A stretch of DNA of 64,000 bases from Corallococcus macrosporus DSM 14697 (lineage in GTDB: Bacteria; Myxococcota; Myxococcia; Myxococcales; Myxococcaceae), in contig NZ_CP022203.1 in assembly GCF_002305895.1 (NCBI RefSeq), positions 846,501-910,500 on the forward strand, given 5' to 3'. How positions within the stretch are numbered: the stretch's first letter is position 1; every line of letters starts with the position of its first letter. The notes below the pieces were generated by a model, which made no database searches, was not told the origin of the DNA, and saw only the letters and a list, made by a program, of their open reading frames with translations. Positions 33,296-42,973 of the stretch are shown here, piece by piece. Made by a program: the position numbers and the translations under genes.

Positions 33296-36200
33296 ATGGA
33301 ATGGCCTTCACCCGGACAGGGGGTTATGAGCGGACGTTCCATGTCTCTCGTCGAAGGTTCGAAGGTCCGCTACCTCCCGCAGCCCGAATGGGGTGTGGGG
33401 CATCTGCTGTCGCTGCACGAGGAGGGCGCCAAGGCGCTCGTCGTCTTCCCCGCCCGGGAGGACGCCCCGGTGCTGGTGTCCACCAAGGGCGGCGCCCTGG
33501 TGCAGTACCCGCTGCCTCCGGGCGAGCCGGTCATCACCTACAAGGGCCGCCTGGCGCTGGTGGTGCGCGAGGAGCCGGGCGCGCGCGGCCTGCGCCGCTA
33601 CGTGCTGCGCTACGCGGAGAACGACGAGGAGGACGAGCTGCCGGAGTCCTCGCTGCGCGCGCTGCCGCCCCGCTCGGATTTGCTGTCCACCCTGCGCGAG
33701 GGCCGCGTGGGCGACGCCAGGGCCTTCGCGCTGCGCAAGCAGGCCCTGATGCTGGACGACGAGCGCCGCTGTGACGCCCTGGGCGCGCTGCTGGCCAGCC
33801 GCATCATGGTGAAGCCCCACCAGGTGGGCGTGGTGCAGCGGGTGCTGTCCGCCAGCCGTCCGCGCTTCGTGCTGGCGGACGAGGTGGGCCTGGGGAAGAC
33901 GATTGAGGCGGGCATGGTGTTCAGCGCGCTGCGCCTGTCCGGGCTGGCGCGCCGCTGCCTGGTGGTGGCGCCCAGCCACCTCACCGTGCAGTGGCTGGTG
34001 GAGCTGTTCCACAAGTTCAACCAGCTCTTCACGCTGATGGACTCGGACCGCTACGCGCAGTCCCTCAAGGAGGCGCCGGAGGTGTCGCCCTGGGCGCGCT
34101 TCCCGCTGGTGGTGACGAGCCTGGAGATGCTCCAGCGCGGCGAGGAGCACCGCCGCGCGCTGGCCGGCGAGGACGCCTTCTGGGACCTGGTCATCATCGA
34201 CGAGGCGCACCACCTCAAGGGCGAGCGCGCCTTCGAGGCCGCGCAGGTGCTGGCGAAGAACACCTGGGGCCTGCTGCTGCTCACCGCCACGCCCATGCAG
34301 TTGGACCCGGCGGAGTACCACGGGCTGCTCACGCTCATCGACGCGGCCACGGCGCCCACCGTGGCGGGCTTCGAGGAGCGGCTCAAGCGCCAGGAGGAGC
34401 TGTCCGCCGCGGTGCGCGCGCTGATGGAGGGCGGCAAGCCGTCCGCCGCGGTGCAGGCGCTGGCCAGGCGCTTCCCCGAGGACGCGAAGCTGTCCTCCCT
34501 GAAGGACCGGGACGCGCTGCTCCAGCACCTGGCGGAGACGTACAGCCTCAGTGACAGGCTGGTGCGCAACCGCCGCGCGGTGGTGGGCGGCTTCTCCACG
34601 CGCCGGCTGCACCGCCACCCGGTGACGCTGCCCGCCGAGGAGCTGCGGGTCCGCGACGCCGCGCTGGCGGTGCTCGCCGGGGCCAGCCTGCGCGGCGCGG
34701 CGCTGGGCAACGTGCTGCGCCGCCTGGAGTCCAGCCCCGCCGCCTTCGCGGGCGCGGTGCGCGCCAACCCCGTGTTCAAGGGCCACGCGGACGCGCTGCG
34801 GCTGCCGGCGCGAGACGCGAAGTTCAGCGCCTTCCTGGGCGTGCTGCGCGGCGTCTGGAAGGCGGAGCCTGGGGCCAAGGTGCTCGTCTTCACGGAGAGC
34901 CGCGACACGCTGGACACGCTCCAGTCCGAGCTGGGCCGCGAGGGCGTGGAGGCGCTGGGCTACCACGGGGACTTGCCCCTGGTGGAGCGCGACCGGCAGG
35001 TGGCGCGCTTCCGCGACCCGGAGGGGCCCAGGGTGCTGCTGTGCACGGAGGTGGGCGGCGAGGGCCGCAACTTCCAGTTCGCGCACCACCTGGTGCACTA
35101 CGACCTGCCCTGGAGCCCGGCCACGGTGGAGCAGCGCATTGGCCGCCTGGACCGCATTGGCCAGACGCACCCGGTGGAGATTCACGTCTTCGACCCGGCG
35201 GGCACGCTGGCCTCCGACGTGCTCATGCTGCTGGCGGACGCGGTGGGCGTCTTCGGCGAGACGGTGGGCGGCCTGGACGCGGTGCTGGAGGAGGTGGAGC
35301 CGCGGCTGGCCGAGCTGGCGCTGCTGCCGCGCGAGGCCCGCATGGCCTACGCGCAGGAGCTGAAGGCCCGCGTGGAGGCGGCGCGCGCGCAGGTGAAGCG
35401 CGCGTATGACCCGCTGCTGGACGTGCGCAGCTTCGACCAGCCCGCGGTGGAGCGCTTGGTGAAGCGCGCCCAGGAGCGCATGGGCATCGAGGCGGACGAG
35501 GACGACGAGGCGGAGGCGTCCAGCGTGGAGGATGGCCTGTGGGGCATCGCGCGTGATTTGGACGAGCGGCTGGAGGAGACGGTGACGGAGCTGGCGCGCC
35601 GGGTGGGCATCGGCGTGGACACCGACGAGCAGGTGGAGGCCTTCCAGGTCGCCTTCCAGTTCGGCCACGCGCTGAAGGTGGACGGGCTGCCGGGCATCGA
35701 CGTGATGGAGGACCGCACCCAGCTCGGCACCTTCTGGCGCGACACCGCGGTGGAGGCGGAGGAGCTGGAGTACTTCGCCACCGGCCACCCGCTGGTGGAG
35801 GCCCTCTTCGGCTTCCTGCGCGACGGCCCCCATGGCCGCAGCGCCTTCCGCTTCATCGAGCGGCGCGGACCGCTGAAGGGGCGCGGCGTGGAGCTGCTCT
35901 TCCACGTCCAGCTCCCGGAGCCGGAGGACACCTCGCCCGGCGCCCGCGTGCCCAGCCGCCAGCTCGCCCGCTTCCTCACCCGCACGCTGGTGCACGTCGC
36001 CGTGGCGGACGCGGGCGGGAAGCCCAAGGCGGAGCCCGCGCTGCTGCCCGCGCTGGAGAAGGAGGGCAAGTCGCTCAAGGGCGACGAGGTGTCGCTCGCC
36101 TTCCCGGGCTTCGCGGACTTCGTGGACGCGGCGGTGCCCGTGGGCCAGAAGGCCGCGGAGGCGGAGCTGGCGAAGCTGGCCGCCCAGGCGCGCAAGGCCA

Positions 36201-36385
36201 TTGAAGCCGAGCGGGACGCGGCCGTGGCCCGCCAGCGCCTGTCCCTGGGACACCAGGGCCTCTCCGCCGAGGCCGTGGAGGCGCAGTTGGACGCCGAGCG
36301 CGCCCACTACACCCGGCTATTGGAGGCCCTGGCGGGCGCCAAGGTGGTGCTCGACTCCGCCTGCGGCTTCGTGCTCAACCGCTGA
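33296..36385 (+). CDS. SNF2-family helicase, RapA-like
   Basis: 1029 residues. Motifs: Walker A VGLGKT (198-202), DEAHH (302-306), TATPMQ, and the motif VI block IGRLDRIGQ. A central insertion separates the two RecA lobes, and there is a ~400-residue C-terminal region, as in bacterial RapA-like proteins that act on RNA polymerase or in phage-defence helicases. There is no nuclease or methylase gene beside it, so a defence role is not supported. ATG 33296 has GGGGAGG in front; ATG 33326 and 33341 are alternatives. Confidence 0.9.
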   Translation: MEWPSPGQGVMSGRSMSLVEGSKVRYLPQPEWGVGHLLSLHEEGAKALVVFPAREDAPVLVSTKGGALVQYPLPPGEPVITYKGRLALVVREEPGARGLRRYVLRYAENDEEDELPESSLRALPPRSDLLSTLREGRVGDARAFALRKQALMLDDERRCDALGALLASRIMVKPHQVGVVQRVLSASRPRFVLADEVGLGKTIEAGMVFSALRLSGLARRCLVVAPSHLTVQWLVELFHKFNQLFTLMDSDRYAQSLKEAPEVSPWARFPLVVTSLEMLQRGEEHRRALAGEDAFWDLVIIDEAHHLKGERAFEAAQVLAKNTWGLLLLTATPMQLDPAEYHGLLTLIDAATAPTVAGFEERLKRQEELSAAVRALMEGGKPSAAVQALARRFPEDAKLSSLKDRDALLQHLAETYSLSDRLVRNRRAVVGGFSTRRLHRHPVTLPAEELRVRDAALAVLAGASLRGAALGNVLRRLESSPAAFAGAVRANPVFKGHADALRLPARDAKFSAFLGVLRGVWKAEPGAKVLVFTESRDTLDTLQSELGREGVEALGYHGDLPLVERDRQVARFRDPEGPRVLLCTEVGGEGRNFQFAHHLVHYDLPWSPATVEQRIGRLDRIGQTHPVEIHVFDPAGTLASDVLMLLADAVGVFGETVGGLDAVLEEVEPRLAELALLPREARMAYAQELKARVEAARAQVKRAYDPLLDVRSFDQPAVERLVKRAQERMGIEADEDDEAEASSVEDGLWGIARDLDERLEETVTELARRVGIGVDTDEQVEAFQVAFQFGHALKVDGLPGIDVMEDRTQLGTFWRDTAVEAEELEYFATGHPLVEALFGFLRDGPHGRSAFRFIERRGPLKGRGVELLFHVQLPEPEDTSPGARVPSRQLARFLTRTLVHVAVADAGGKPKAEPALLPALEKEGKSLKGDEVSLAFPGFADFVDAAVPVGQKAAEAELAKLAAQARKAIEAERDAAVARQRLSLGHQGLSAEAVEAQLDAERAHYTRLLEALAGAKVVLDSACGFVLNR

Positions 36386-36544
36386 CGCGCCCCGGCAAGT
36401 GTCCGTTGATGGACGCGCGATGCCGGGTTGCTGAGACTTCGAGGATTACCGCTTTTGTTCTCTCAGTGAAATCGCGCGTCTTCAACGGTGCGGGCCATTT
36501 GACCGATTCCTCAATCAACGAGAAATAGGATGGTGGAGGCTCGT

Positions 36545-37339
36545 ATGATCCACCGGGGCACCCCACGTACACGACGTCAGTCGGGACAGGCCGCGGTGGA
36601 GGCGGCCATCACCCTACCGCTGGTGGTGTTCCTCATCTTGGGGACGCTGCAGCTCTTCATGATGCTCCAGGCGCGCATCCTGGCGCAGGTGGCGGCGTAC
36701 CGGGCGGTGCGCGCGGGGAGCATCAACCACGGCAACTGCCTGCCCATGATGCACGCGGCCATGGTGACGATGCTGCCCACGGTGGCGCGCACGGACAGCG
36801 CGGAGGCGCTGGCGGCGGCCTTCTCGCCCCGGCGTCACAACCACTACCGGGTGCGCAGCTCCTACGGCAACGAGTTCAACGAGCCGATGATTGAAATCGT
36901 CCGGGAGTCTCCGGATGCCGGCTGGGCGCAGGAGCTGACGGGGGGCGAGGACCTGCTCTTCGACCAGCCCACGGACAACGCGGCGGCGCTGCGGGCGCGC
37001 ACGTTGGAGATCCGCATGGTGGCCTGGTACTACATGCGCATCCCCTTCGCGAACTGGGTGATGAACCGCATGCTGCTGGCCCACTTCCGGCTGCGGCGCT
37101 ACACGGCGGCCAACCCGCTGATGCCGGTGCAGCGGCGCTCCGCGTGGTGGGGAGAGACGGACGCCACCCTGGGCCGCGACGGCTGGCCCGGCGGCGATCT
37201 GGGCACCCGCATGCTGCGCTGGAGCGACCAGGGGCACTTCGTGTTCCCCATCCAGGTCAACGCGGCGATGCGGATGATGACGCCCGTCATGTCCGAGTAC
37301 TTCATGGGAGGACCCGCGTGCAATCTCCACGGCTCGTGA
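36545..37339 (+). CDS. TadE-like pilus/secretion protein
   Basis: 264 residues. The N-terminus has GQAAVEAAITLPLVVF followed by a single membrane helix, the TadE-family signature (minor pseudopilin of the Tad system, Gly/Glu at the prepilin-like site). The remaining ~220 residues are extracytoplasmic and much longer than typical TadE. ATG 36545 follows GGTGGAGG; ATG 36530 has no good site. The next gene starts 22 bp inside this one. Confidence 0.82.
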   Translation: MIHRGTPRTRRQSGQAAVEAAITLPLVVFLILGTLQLFMMLQARILAQVAAYRAVRAGSINHGNCLPMMHAAMVTMLPTVARTDSAEALAAAFSPRRHNHYRVRSSYGNEFNEPMIEIVRESPDAGWAQELTGGEDLLFDQPTDNAAALRARTLEIRMVAWYYMRIPFANWVMNRMLLAHFRLRRYTAANPLMPVQRRSAWWGETDATLGRDGWPGGDLGTRMLRWSDQGHFVFPIQVNAAMRMMTPVMSEYFMGGPACNLHGS

Positions 37340-38856
37340 GGCGTCCGCGGCGCGGTCAGGCGCTGGTGCTGTTCGCGCTGACGCTGCTGCTGCTGGCGTT
37401 GATGGTGTTGATGACGCTGGGCTTCGGCATGCGCGCCAAGGAGCGCGTCGAAATCCAGATGGCCGCGGACGCGGCCGCCTACAGCCAGGCGGTGGCCACG
37501 GCGCGCGCGTTCAACGCCATCGCGGTGATGAACCGCGCCCAGGTGGCGCACATGGTGGCCATGGCCGGCACCCAGTCGCTCATCAGCCACAGCAGCCAGA
37601 CGTACGCGGCGCACGACGTGGCCTGCCCCGGCACCATCCCGCCGCCGGTGTGGTTCGCCGCGGACGCGGCCGCCGCCACGCAGGTGCAGCAGCTCCAGGG
37701 CCGGGCCGGCAACATGTTCCGGGCCGGGCTCAACATCTACGGCAAGCTGCTGAGCGAGCACATCGCGGGGCAGGCGCTCGCCCAGCGCGTCGCGGGGGCG
37801 GTGAGCCCGGAGCTCCAGGCCCCTCCCGCGGGCGCGGCCAAGAGCTTCTCCGAGCTCAATGGTGGCAACGACGTCCCGGAGCGCGACGCCGTCATCCAGT
37901 CCATCAAGGCGGGCACCTATGGCTGTGGCGTGGGCGACGGGACGCTGTGTCCCGCGGGCGGCGGCACCCCCGCGCTCAACGCCACCATGGGGAGCATGGG
38001 GTGGACGTGGGTCCACAACCGGCCAGGAGGCACCGCCAGCTTCGGCACCGGCGGCGCCGCCGTCTCCATCAGCTTCCGCCGCTACGGCTCGGTGTCGCAG
38101 ATGGACTCGTCGTCATACCACACCGTGTCGGGCCGCAACTCCACGGCGCATGACCACGGGCGCGTCGTCATCCCCACGCGCTGCGCGACCCCGCCGACGC
38201 TCCCGCCCATCGCCACGGACGCGTGGGTGATGTCCGACGAGGAGCAGACGCACGAGGACCAGCACGTCTACGGCGCGCGCCTGCCCCCGGGCCAGATGCC
38301 GGAGGACGGGACGCCGCCCTATGAGACGCACACGCTGGGCGCGTGCGTCGTGTGCCCCGGCATCTGGCCCTACTCCATCGGCTACAACGTGGAGGAGCTG
38401 CACGCGGGCGCGTCCAACCACTACGGCCAGCCCAAGCTGTACAGCATGCTGTACCGGGACTACGCGAGCGCGGAGCGCCGGGCCCGCCCGGACCCGTGGA
38501 ACCTCTTCTTCCGCTTCCGCTTCGGGGAGACGGAGGCGGAGTTCGACAACAGCAGCCCGCTGGGCCGCATCCGCCCCACGGGTCGCGAGGACGTGCACCG
38601 CAACCAGGTGGCGCTCGCCGCGGGGCAGGTCTACTACCACCGGCCCCGGGCCGCGGCGCAGGGCGGCGGCTGGCGCGAGCCCCCCAACTTCCTCAACCCC
38701 TTCTGGCGCGCCACGCTGGTGAGCGCGGAGGGCGCCCGGGATGACCGGCCCGCGGACAGCCTGGGCGCCGCGGGCTTCACCGGGCACGCGCGGACGCTGC
38801 GCGAGCTGCACTCCGTGGGCTACCGGGGCGGTGGCCCCGGCGACAGGGGCTACTGA
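37318..38856 (+). CDS. TadG-like membrane-anchored protein with GTG start
   Basis: 512 residues. An N-terminal RRGQALVLFALTLLLL and a membrane helix are followed by KERVEIQMAADAAAYSQA, the TadG/Flp-associated signature. The rest is a large extracytoplasmic domain with several Cys (CGVGDGTLC, CVVCPG). GTG 37318 has GGGAGGA six bases upstream, and overlaps the preceding gene by 22 bp. The frame is open further upstream but without a membrane-anchored N-terminus. Part of a Tad minor-pilin operon. Confidence 0.82.
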   Translation: MQSPRLVRRPRRGQALVLFALTLLLLALMVLMTLGFGMRAKERVEIQMAADAAAYSQAVATARAFNAIAVMNRAQVAHMVAMAGTQSLISHSSQTYAAHDVACPGTIPPPVWFAADAAAATQVQQLQGRAGNMFRAGLNIYGKLLSEHIAGQALAQRVAGAVSPELQAPPAGAAKSFSELNGGNDVPERDAVIQSIKAGTYGCGVGDGTLCPAGGGTPALNATMGSMGWTWVHNRPGGTASFGTGGAAVSISFRRYGSVSQMDSSSYHTVSGRNSTAHDHGRVVIPTRCATPPTLPPIATDAWVMSDEEQTHEDQHVYGARLPPGQMPEDGTPPYETHTLGACVVCPGIWPYSIGYNVEELHAGASNHYGQPKLYSMLYRDYASAERRARPDPWNLFFRFRFGETEAEFDNSSPLGRIRPTGREDVHRNQVALAAGQVYYHRPRAAAQGGGWREPPNFLNPFWRATLVSAEGARDDRPADSLGAAGFTGHARTLRELHSVGYRGGGPGDRGY

Positions 38857-38857
38857 C

Positions 38858-39808
38858 ATGCGGGCTCGCCACGCACGAGGCCAGTCGTTGGTGGAGACGG
38901 CGCTGGGGGTGATGGTGTTCGTCACCATCCTGCTGTTCGGCATCTACTTCGCCGAGGTGGGCGCGCTGACGCTCAAGGTGCAGGAGGCCGCCAACTTCGC
39001 CATGTGGAACGCCACCGGCCGCGTCATGCACGACCCGCAGGACAACGAGTGGGGCCGGCGGGGCACCGTGCTGGGCGCGGAGGCGGAGGCCAACGGCCGC
39101 TACGCGGACTTCGACGGACGCCAGCGCATGGGCCGCACGCCCGTGGCCGTGCAGCAGGCCATCGCGCGCGCGCAGCCCATCCAGGTGGACTGCCGCCCGG
39201 AGCTGCCGGGCGCCCTGTACGGCCTCTCCATGGCGGACGCGGACCCGGACCTGGCGGGCACCCTCGTCATGGGCACGCAGGGCATGGGGTGCACCGCGTC
39301 CTCGCGCATTCGCGGCGTACGCATCGGGCGCTATCTGGAGGAGGGCCGGGAGGGGTTCTTCCAGGTGTCCCAGCGCCGCATCGCGGATGCCTTCACGGTG
39401 TGCGCCGCCGGGCGCGCCTCGGGGGGCCGCTGCACGGCGCGCTTCGGCATGCTCCTGGATGACTGGGGCCTGGCCGGCGTGGCCGAGGGCCGGGCCTGCG
39501 CGCTCAACATCGACGGCGCGCGCCGCTGCGCCAATCCCGACTACTACGAGTGGACGCAGCGCGTGTACCGCGCCAACGGCGCTGGCGGCAGCGCCGGCTC
39601 CGCGCTGGCGGCGCTCACGGGCGCCGCCGGCGTCAACGAGGACCAGTTCTTCATGAGCTTCCGCGGCGAGGAGGACAACTACGAGGAGAACCTCGGCGCC
39701 ACGCACGCCGGCGGCCAGACGCGCTGGGAGACGTCTCCCTTCGACGCGCCGAACATCCGCTCGCACAACGTGGGGCGGGCGAACCACTGGCTCGGGGTGT
39801 CGCGTTGA
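38858..39808 (+). CDS. second TadE-like protein
   Basis: 316 residues, starting 1 bp after the TadG-like stop. The N-terminus ARGQSLVETALGVMVF precedes a membrane helix, again the TadE-type prepilin-like pattern (G, E at +5-ish). The extracytoplasmic part has several Cys and ends NHWLGVSR. Two different TadE-like proteins around a TadG-like one suggest a pilus-tip or priming complex. Confidence 0.82.
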   Translation: MRARHARGQSLVETALGVMVFVTILLFGIYFAEVGALTLKVQEAANFAMWNATGRVMHDPQDNEWGRRGTVLGAEAEANGRYADFDGRQRMGRTPVAVQQAIARAQPIQVDCRPELPGALYGLSMADADPDLAGTLVMGTQGMGCTASSRIRGVRIGRYLEEGREGFFQVSQRRIADAFTVCAAGRASGGRCTARFGMLLDDWGLAGVAEGRACALNIDGARRCANPDYYEWTQRVYRANGAGGSAGSALAALTGAAGVNEDQFFMSFRGEEDNYEENLGATHAGGQTRWETSPFDAPNIRSHNVGRANHWLGVSR

Positions 39809-40644
39809 CGTGGCGTCGTCGGCTGCTGGCCGGCGTGTGCCTGCTGGGCACGGCGCCCGTGGCGGCGCAGGTCACGGCCGCGAAGCCACCCGTCGTGGCT
39901 CGAGGTCCAGCCGCGAGCAAGCCACCCGTCGTGGCGCCGGGCCCAGCGGCGGGCAAGCCGCCCGCCGCGAACGCGACGCCGCCCGGGGTCCCCTCGCGCC
40001 CGCGCTTCGCCTGGCCCCGGGTGCAGGTCATCGACACCGTCGAGGCGAGCGAAATCGTCGAGGCCGCGGGCATCCCCGTCGCCCTGCGCGCGGTGCACGC
40101 GAAGGAGCGGATGGACGCCCTGGTGCAGCGCTTCGCGGACGCCTTCCTCCAGGCGGGCCTGCACGTGCCACCCGGGCATGAGCAGCCGCAGCTCGCCAGC
40201 GGCGCGGTGATGCTCACCGCCATCGACGGCCACCGGGGCATCACCTACACCGTCATCTTCCAGCCGCGGCCGGACCGCACCACCCTGCTGTACCTGGGGG
40301 AGGCCAACCACGCGCTGCGCAGGGACCCGGCGGCGGCGGGGGACTTCGCGCCCATGCCGCCCCGGGCCAGCCAGGTGCTGCGCGTCAACAGCGAGGGCTC
40401 GCGGACGCTCGCCTTCCACGTCCCGCTCTCCGGCGAGGCGGTGGACGCCTTCTACGCGGACGCGCTCAAGCGCGCGGGGTGGCGGCTGGCGGAAGGGGAG
40501 ACGTCCTTCTACGTGCGCGCCGGCGAGGAGCTGCGCGTGGTGCACGACGCGGGCGAGGCGAACCAGCGGGCGGTGGTGCTGGTGTACCGCGGCGGCCCAG
40601 GCGTGCCGCCGCCGCCGTCCGCGCCCGCCGCCGTCGTGCGCTGA
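39805..40644 (+). CDS. secreted protein with TTG start, last gene of the Tad-like operon
   Basis: 279 residues. TTG 39805 overlaps the previous stop as TTGA and begins a clean signal peptide (TWRRRLLAGVCLLGTAPVAAQ). A Pro/Ala-rich segment with a repeated KPPVVA motif is followed by a ~200-residue domain of no recognised family. The frame is open upstream, but only this start gives an export signal. It is probably a periplasmic partner of the TadE/TadG-like proteins. Confidence 0.75.
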   Translation: MTWRRRLLAGVCLLGTAPVAAQVTAAKPPVVARGPAASKPPVVAPGPAAGKPPAANATPPGVPSRPRFAWPRVQVIDTVEASEIVEAAGIPVALRAVHAKERMDALVQRFADAFLQAGLHVPPGHEQPQLASGAVMLTAIDGHRGITYTVIFQPRPDRTTLLYLGEANHALRRDPAAAGDFAPMPPRASQVLRVNSEGSRTLAFHVPLSGEAVDAFYADALKRAGWRLAEGETSFYVRAGEELRVVHDAGEANQRAVVLVYRGGPGVPPPPSAPAAVVR

Positions 40645-40657
40645 AGCCTGGCGGCGC

Positions 40658-41191
40658 TCAGGCGCGCAGCTTCTCGCGCAGCGCCTTGGCGCGGCCCTGC
40701 ATGTCCGGGTCCATGCTGGTCAGCTCCACGGACTTCAGGCGCTGGTCCAGGCTCTGCGGCACCTTGGTCTTCAGCTTGCCTTCCTCCCCGAGCGCCTCCA
40801 GCTTCGCCAGCGCCTTGTCGACGATGCGCTCGCGCGGGTGGTCCAGCAGGCTGTCGAGGAAGTACGCGTCTTCCGGCAGCTCCGGGTACTTCTCCAGGTA
40901 GTCCACCACGGCCTTCACCCAGTCGGCGCGCGTGTCGGACTCCGTCACCTTCTGCATGGCCTGCTTCTGGGCCTTGCGCTTGCCTTCGGGGTCGAACGTC
41001 TTCGCCAGGCCCTCGGGCAGCTCGCCGCCGGTGAAGAGCGCGTCCGCGGCGGCCTTGTACTTCTGGTAGCTCGCGCTGCGCTCCAGCTTCTGCTGCGCCG
41101 GGTCGTCCTGGCGGGACGTGTACTTGCTGCCCTTGCCGCGCCCCGCGTCGATTTCACGCCAGCTCTTGGAGCGCTTTTTCTCGTCGGCCAT
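40658..41191 (-). CDS. conserved hypothetical soluble protein, charged and helical
   Basis: 177 residues, very rich in Lys, Glu and Asp and mostly helical by composition (KAAADALFTGGELPEGLAK, LDQRLKSVELTS). No signal peptide or membrane segment. It begins 3 bp after the stop of the next upstream gene on the same strand (41195-41956). Family not recognised. Its 3' end is 13 bp from the convergent Tad operon. Confidence 0.78.
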   Translation of the reverse strand: MADEKKRSKSWREIDAGRGKGSKYTSRQDDPAQQKLERSASYQKYKAAADALFTGGELPEGLAKTFDPEGKRKAQKQAMQKVTESDTRADWVKAVVDYLEKYPELPEDAYFLDSLLDHPRERIVDKALAKLEALGEEGKLKTKVPQSLDQRLKSVELTSMDPDMQGRAKALREKLRA

Positions 41192-41194
41192 CCT

Positions 41195-41956
41195 TCATCT
41201 CTCCTTGCGAGCGCCCCAGAGCGCCGCCAGTCCGCGATGGACGAGGCGCCGCACCACCTCCAGTTCCTGGGAGGGCAGGGGCTGCTCCTCGTCCTGCTCC
41301 GCCTCGAAGAGCGCCTCGTCCGCGTAGTCCTTCAGCGGCTGGGGCACTGGCGGGGCATCCGTGTCCGCCTCCAGCACCGCCGGTTGGACGGACGTGAGTC
41401 CCGGCGGCCAGCCCAGCTCCAGCATGGCGTACAGCTCGAGGAGCAGGTGGCGGGCGACGCCATATCCTTCGTCCGTGAGCGCCGCCGCGTCAAGCGCGCC
41501 CAGCAGCGCGTCCTGCCGGTTTTCGAAGGCGTGGGTGAAGCGCGTGCGCGCCTTCGCGTCGTCCTCCAGGTAACGCCAGGCCGCCTCGACGAATTCGCCA
41601 GAGGGCGCTCCGGGGTGGAAGGGCGTGGGCGCGGTGGGCTTCACCTTCTTCGGGCGGGGCGGGCGGGCCTCGTCGTCCAGCCGGACGCGCTTCCCCTCCG
41701 CCACCAGCTCCCAGAGGCCCAGCAGGTTCTGGTACAGGCGCAGCGCGATTTCGGGCGAGGGGAAGCGGGGCTCCTCGTCGAACAGGGCGGGGATGGCGTC
41801 GCTGGACGCCGTGCCCTCCGCGTGGGCGGCCCGCATGCGCTCGAGCACCTGGGCGCTGTCCAGCGCGCTGCCGGCCAGGTCCAGCAGGCCGTCGAGCGTC
41901 TGGGCGCCCTCGAAGTGGCGTTGGAAGTCAGCACCTCTGTCACGGGAACGGCTCAT
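41195..41956 (-). CDS. conserved hypothetical protein, first gene of a two-gene operon
   Basis: 253 residues, soluble, helical, rich in Ala and Leu, with an acidic C-terminal third. ATG 41956 (MSRSRDRG) is favoured over a GTG at 41977. No ribosome site is strong. The downstream gene starts 3 bp after the stop, so they are co-transcribed. Function unknown. Confidence 0.75.
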   Translation of the reverse strand: MSRSRDRGADFQRHFEGAQTLDGLLDLAGSALDSAQVLERMRAAHAEGTASSDAIPALFDEEPRFPSPEIALRLYQNLLGLWELVAEGKRVRLDDEARPPRPKKVKPTAPTPFHPGAPSGEFVEAAWRYLEDDAKARTRFTHAFENRQDALLGALDAAALTDEGYGVARHLLLELYAMLELGWPPGLTSVQPAVLEADTDAPPVPQPLKDYADEALFEAEQDEEQPLPSQELEVVRRLVHRGLAALWGARKER

Positions 41957-42002
41957 GTGGGCGGGCACGCTAAGCACAGCGGGCAGGCGGGCGCACGCGG
42001 CT

Positions 42003-42227
42003 TCATGTCTCGCCGGGCCATTCCCCCATCAATTCGTCCTGGCGCTCCTTGGGGTTGGAGTCCCAGGTGTAGTCCTCCGGGACGTGGCCACCGCCGTGGG
42101 CGGCCCAGCCGTCCCAGCTCACCTGCGCCTTCATGAAGGCGTCGGTGGGCTCATCCGTGACCTCGGGGCGGTTGGTGGGAACCTCGAAGGGCGCGTCGAT
42201 GGGCGCATCCGGAAGGGTGATGGCCAT
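42003..42227 (-). CDS. small acidic hypothetical protein
   Basis: 74 residues, acidic and rich in Pro, Asp and Trp (DYTWDSNPKERQ). A perfect AGGAGG lies seven bases before ATG 42227, and codon use fits the neighbours. No domain is recognised. It may form a cluster with the two downstream genes on the same strand. Confidence 0.75.
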   Translation of the reverse strand: MAITLPDAPIDAPFEVPTNRPEVTDEPTDAFMKAQVSWDGWAAHGGGHVPEDYTWDSNPKERQDELMGEWPGET

Positions 42228-42349
42228 GGTGAAGCCTCCTGCTGTGAACAGTAGGGCGCCTCCCGGTGCGAGAGGAGCGGGGGCGCCAGGCAGACGAGCG
42301 GTGGGCCGTCTTCCGTTTCGGGACCGCCGCCCCTAGTCTCCGTTCACAC

Positions 42350-42973
42350 ATGGCAGAAACCTCCGTGGAGACGTTGAAGACCGCGGTGCAGGCGCTCTAC
42401 CGCGTCCACGCGGTGGAAGGCCCGCCGGGCGAAAATGGACTGCGCACCGTCTGGCACCTGTGTCCGGACGGCGCGGAGCTGATGTCCCTGGTGGACTCCG
42501 AGGGGCGCGTGCGCCGGCAGGAGCTCACGCTGCTGGAGGACCACTACGTGTGGGCCAGCGGCGAGGGCGTGCGCACCGGCTACCTGGAGCGCGGCGGCGG
42601 CAGGCCCACGGCCGCGGCGGTGGTCCAGACGGACCCGGAGCTGGCGCCGCAGCGGCTGATGCGCGCCGCGCTCGCCATGGGCACGTACACGGGGCAGGAC
42701 CGCTACCTGCTCCACATGCAGCGCGTGCTGGCGCTGGCGCGCGAGGGGCTGGAGATGAAGGGGGGCCTGGCCCGTCCCTCGGAGCCGACGCTGCCCGCCG
42801 TCGAGGCGCCGGTGGTGGCCGCTCAGGCCGTCTTCGACGTGCCGCCGCCCGCGACGGCGGAGGACGTCACGCCTCCCGTGGTGCGGCCCGGTGAGGGCAT
42901 GATGATGCTGTGGGTGCTCGCCCTGGGGCTGCTGGTGGGGCTGGGGATGCTGGCGTTCATCTTGATGGGCTGA
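42350..42973 (+). CDS. hypothetical protein with C-terminal membrane anchor
   Basis: 207 residues. A soluble domain (residues ~1-150) precedes a Pro/Ala linker and a single C-terminal hydrophobic helix (~187-206), so it is tail-anchored. No family recognised. ATG 42350 is chosen over an upstream in-frame codon at 42266. Its last 151 bp overlap the end of the convergent gene 42823-43908. Confidence 0.75.
   Translation: MAETSVETLKTAVQALYRVHAVEGPPGENGLRTVWHLCPDGAELMSLVDSEGRVRRQELTLLEDHYVWASGEGVRTGYLERGGGRPTAAAVVQTDPELAPQRLMRAALAMGTYTGQDRYLLHMQRVLALAREGLEMKGGLARPSEPTLPAVEAPVVAAQAVFDVPPPATAEDVTPPVVRPGEGMMMLWVLALGLLVGLGMLAFILMG

Noticed and set aside
33296-36385. SNF2 helicase as part of a phage-defence island
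   Set aside because: No nuclease, methylase, protease or integrase gene is beside it; the family also includes housekeeping RapA-like proteins.
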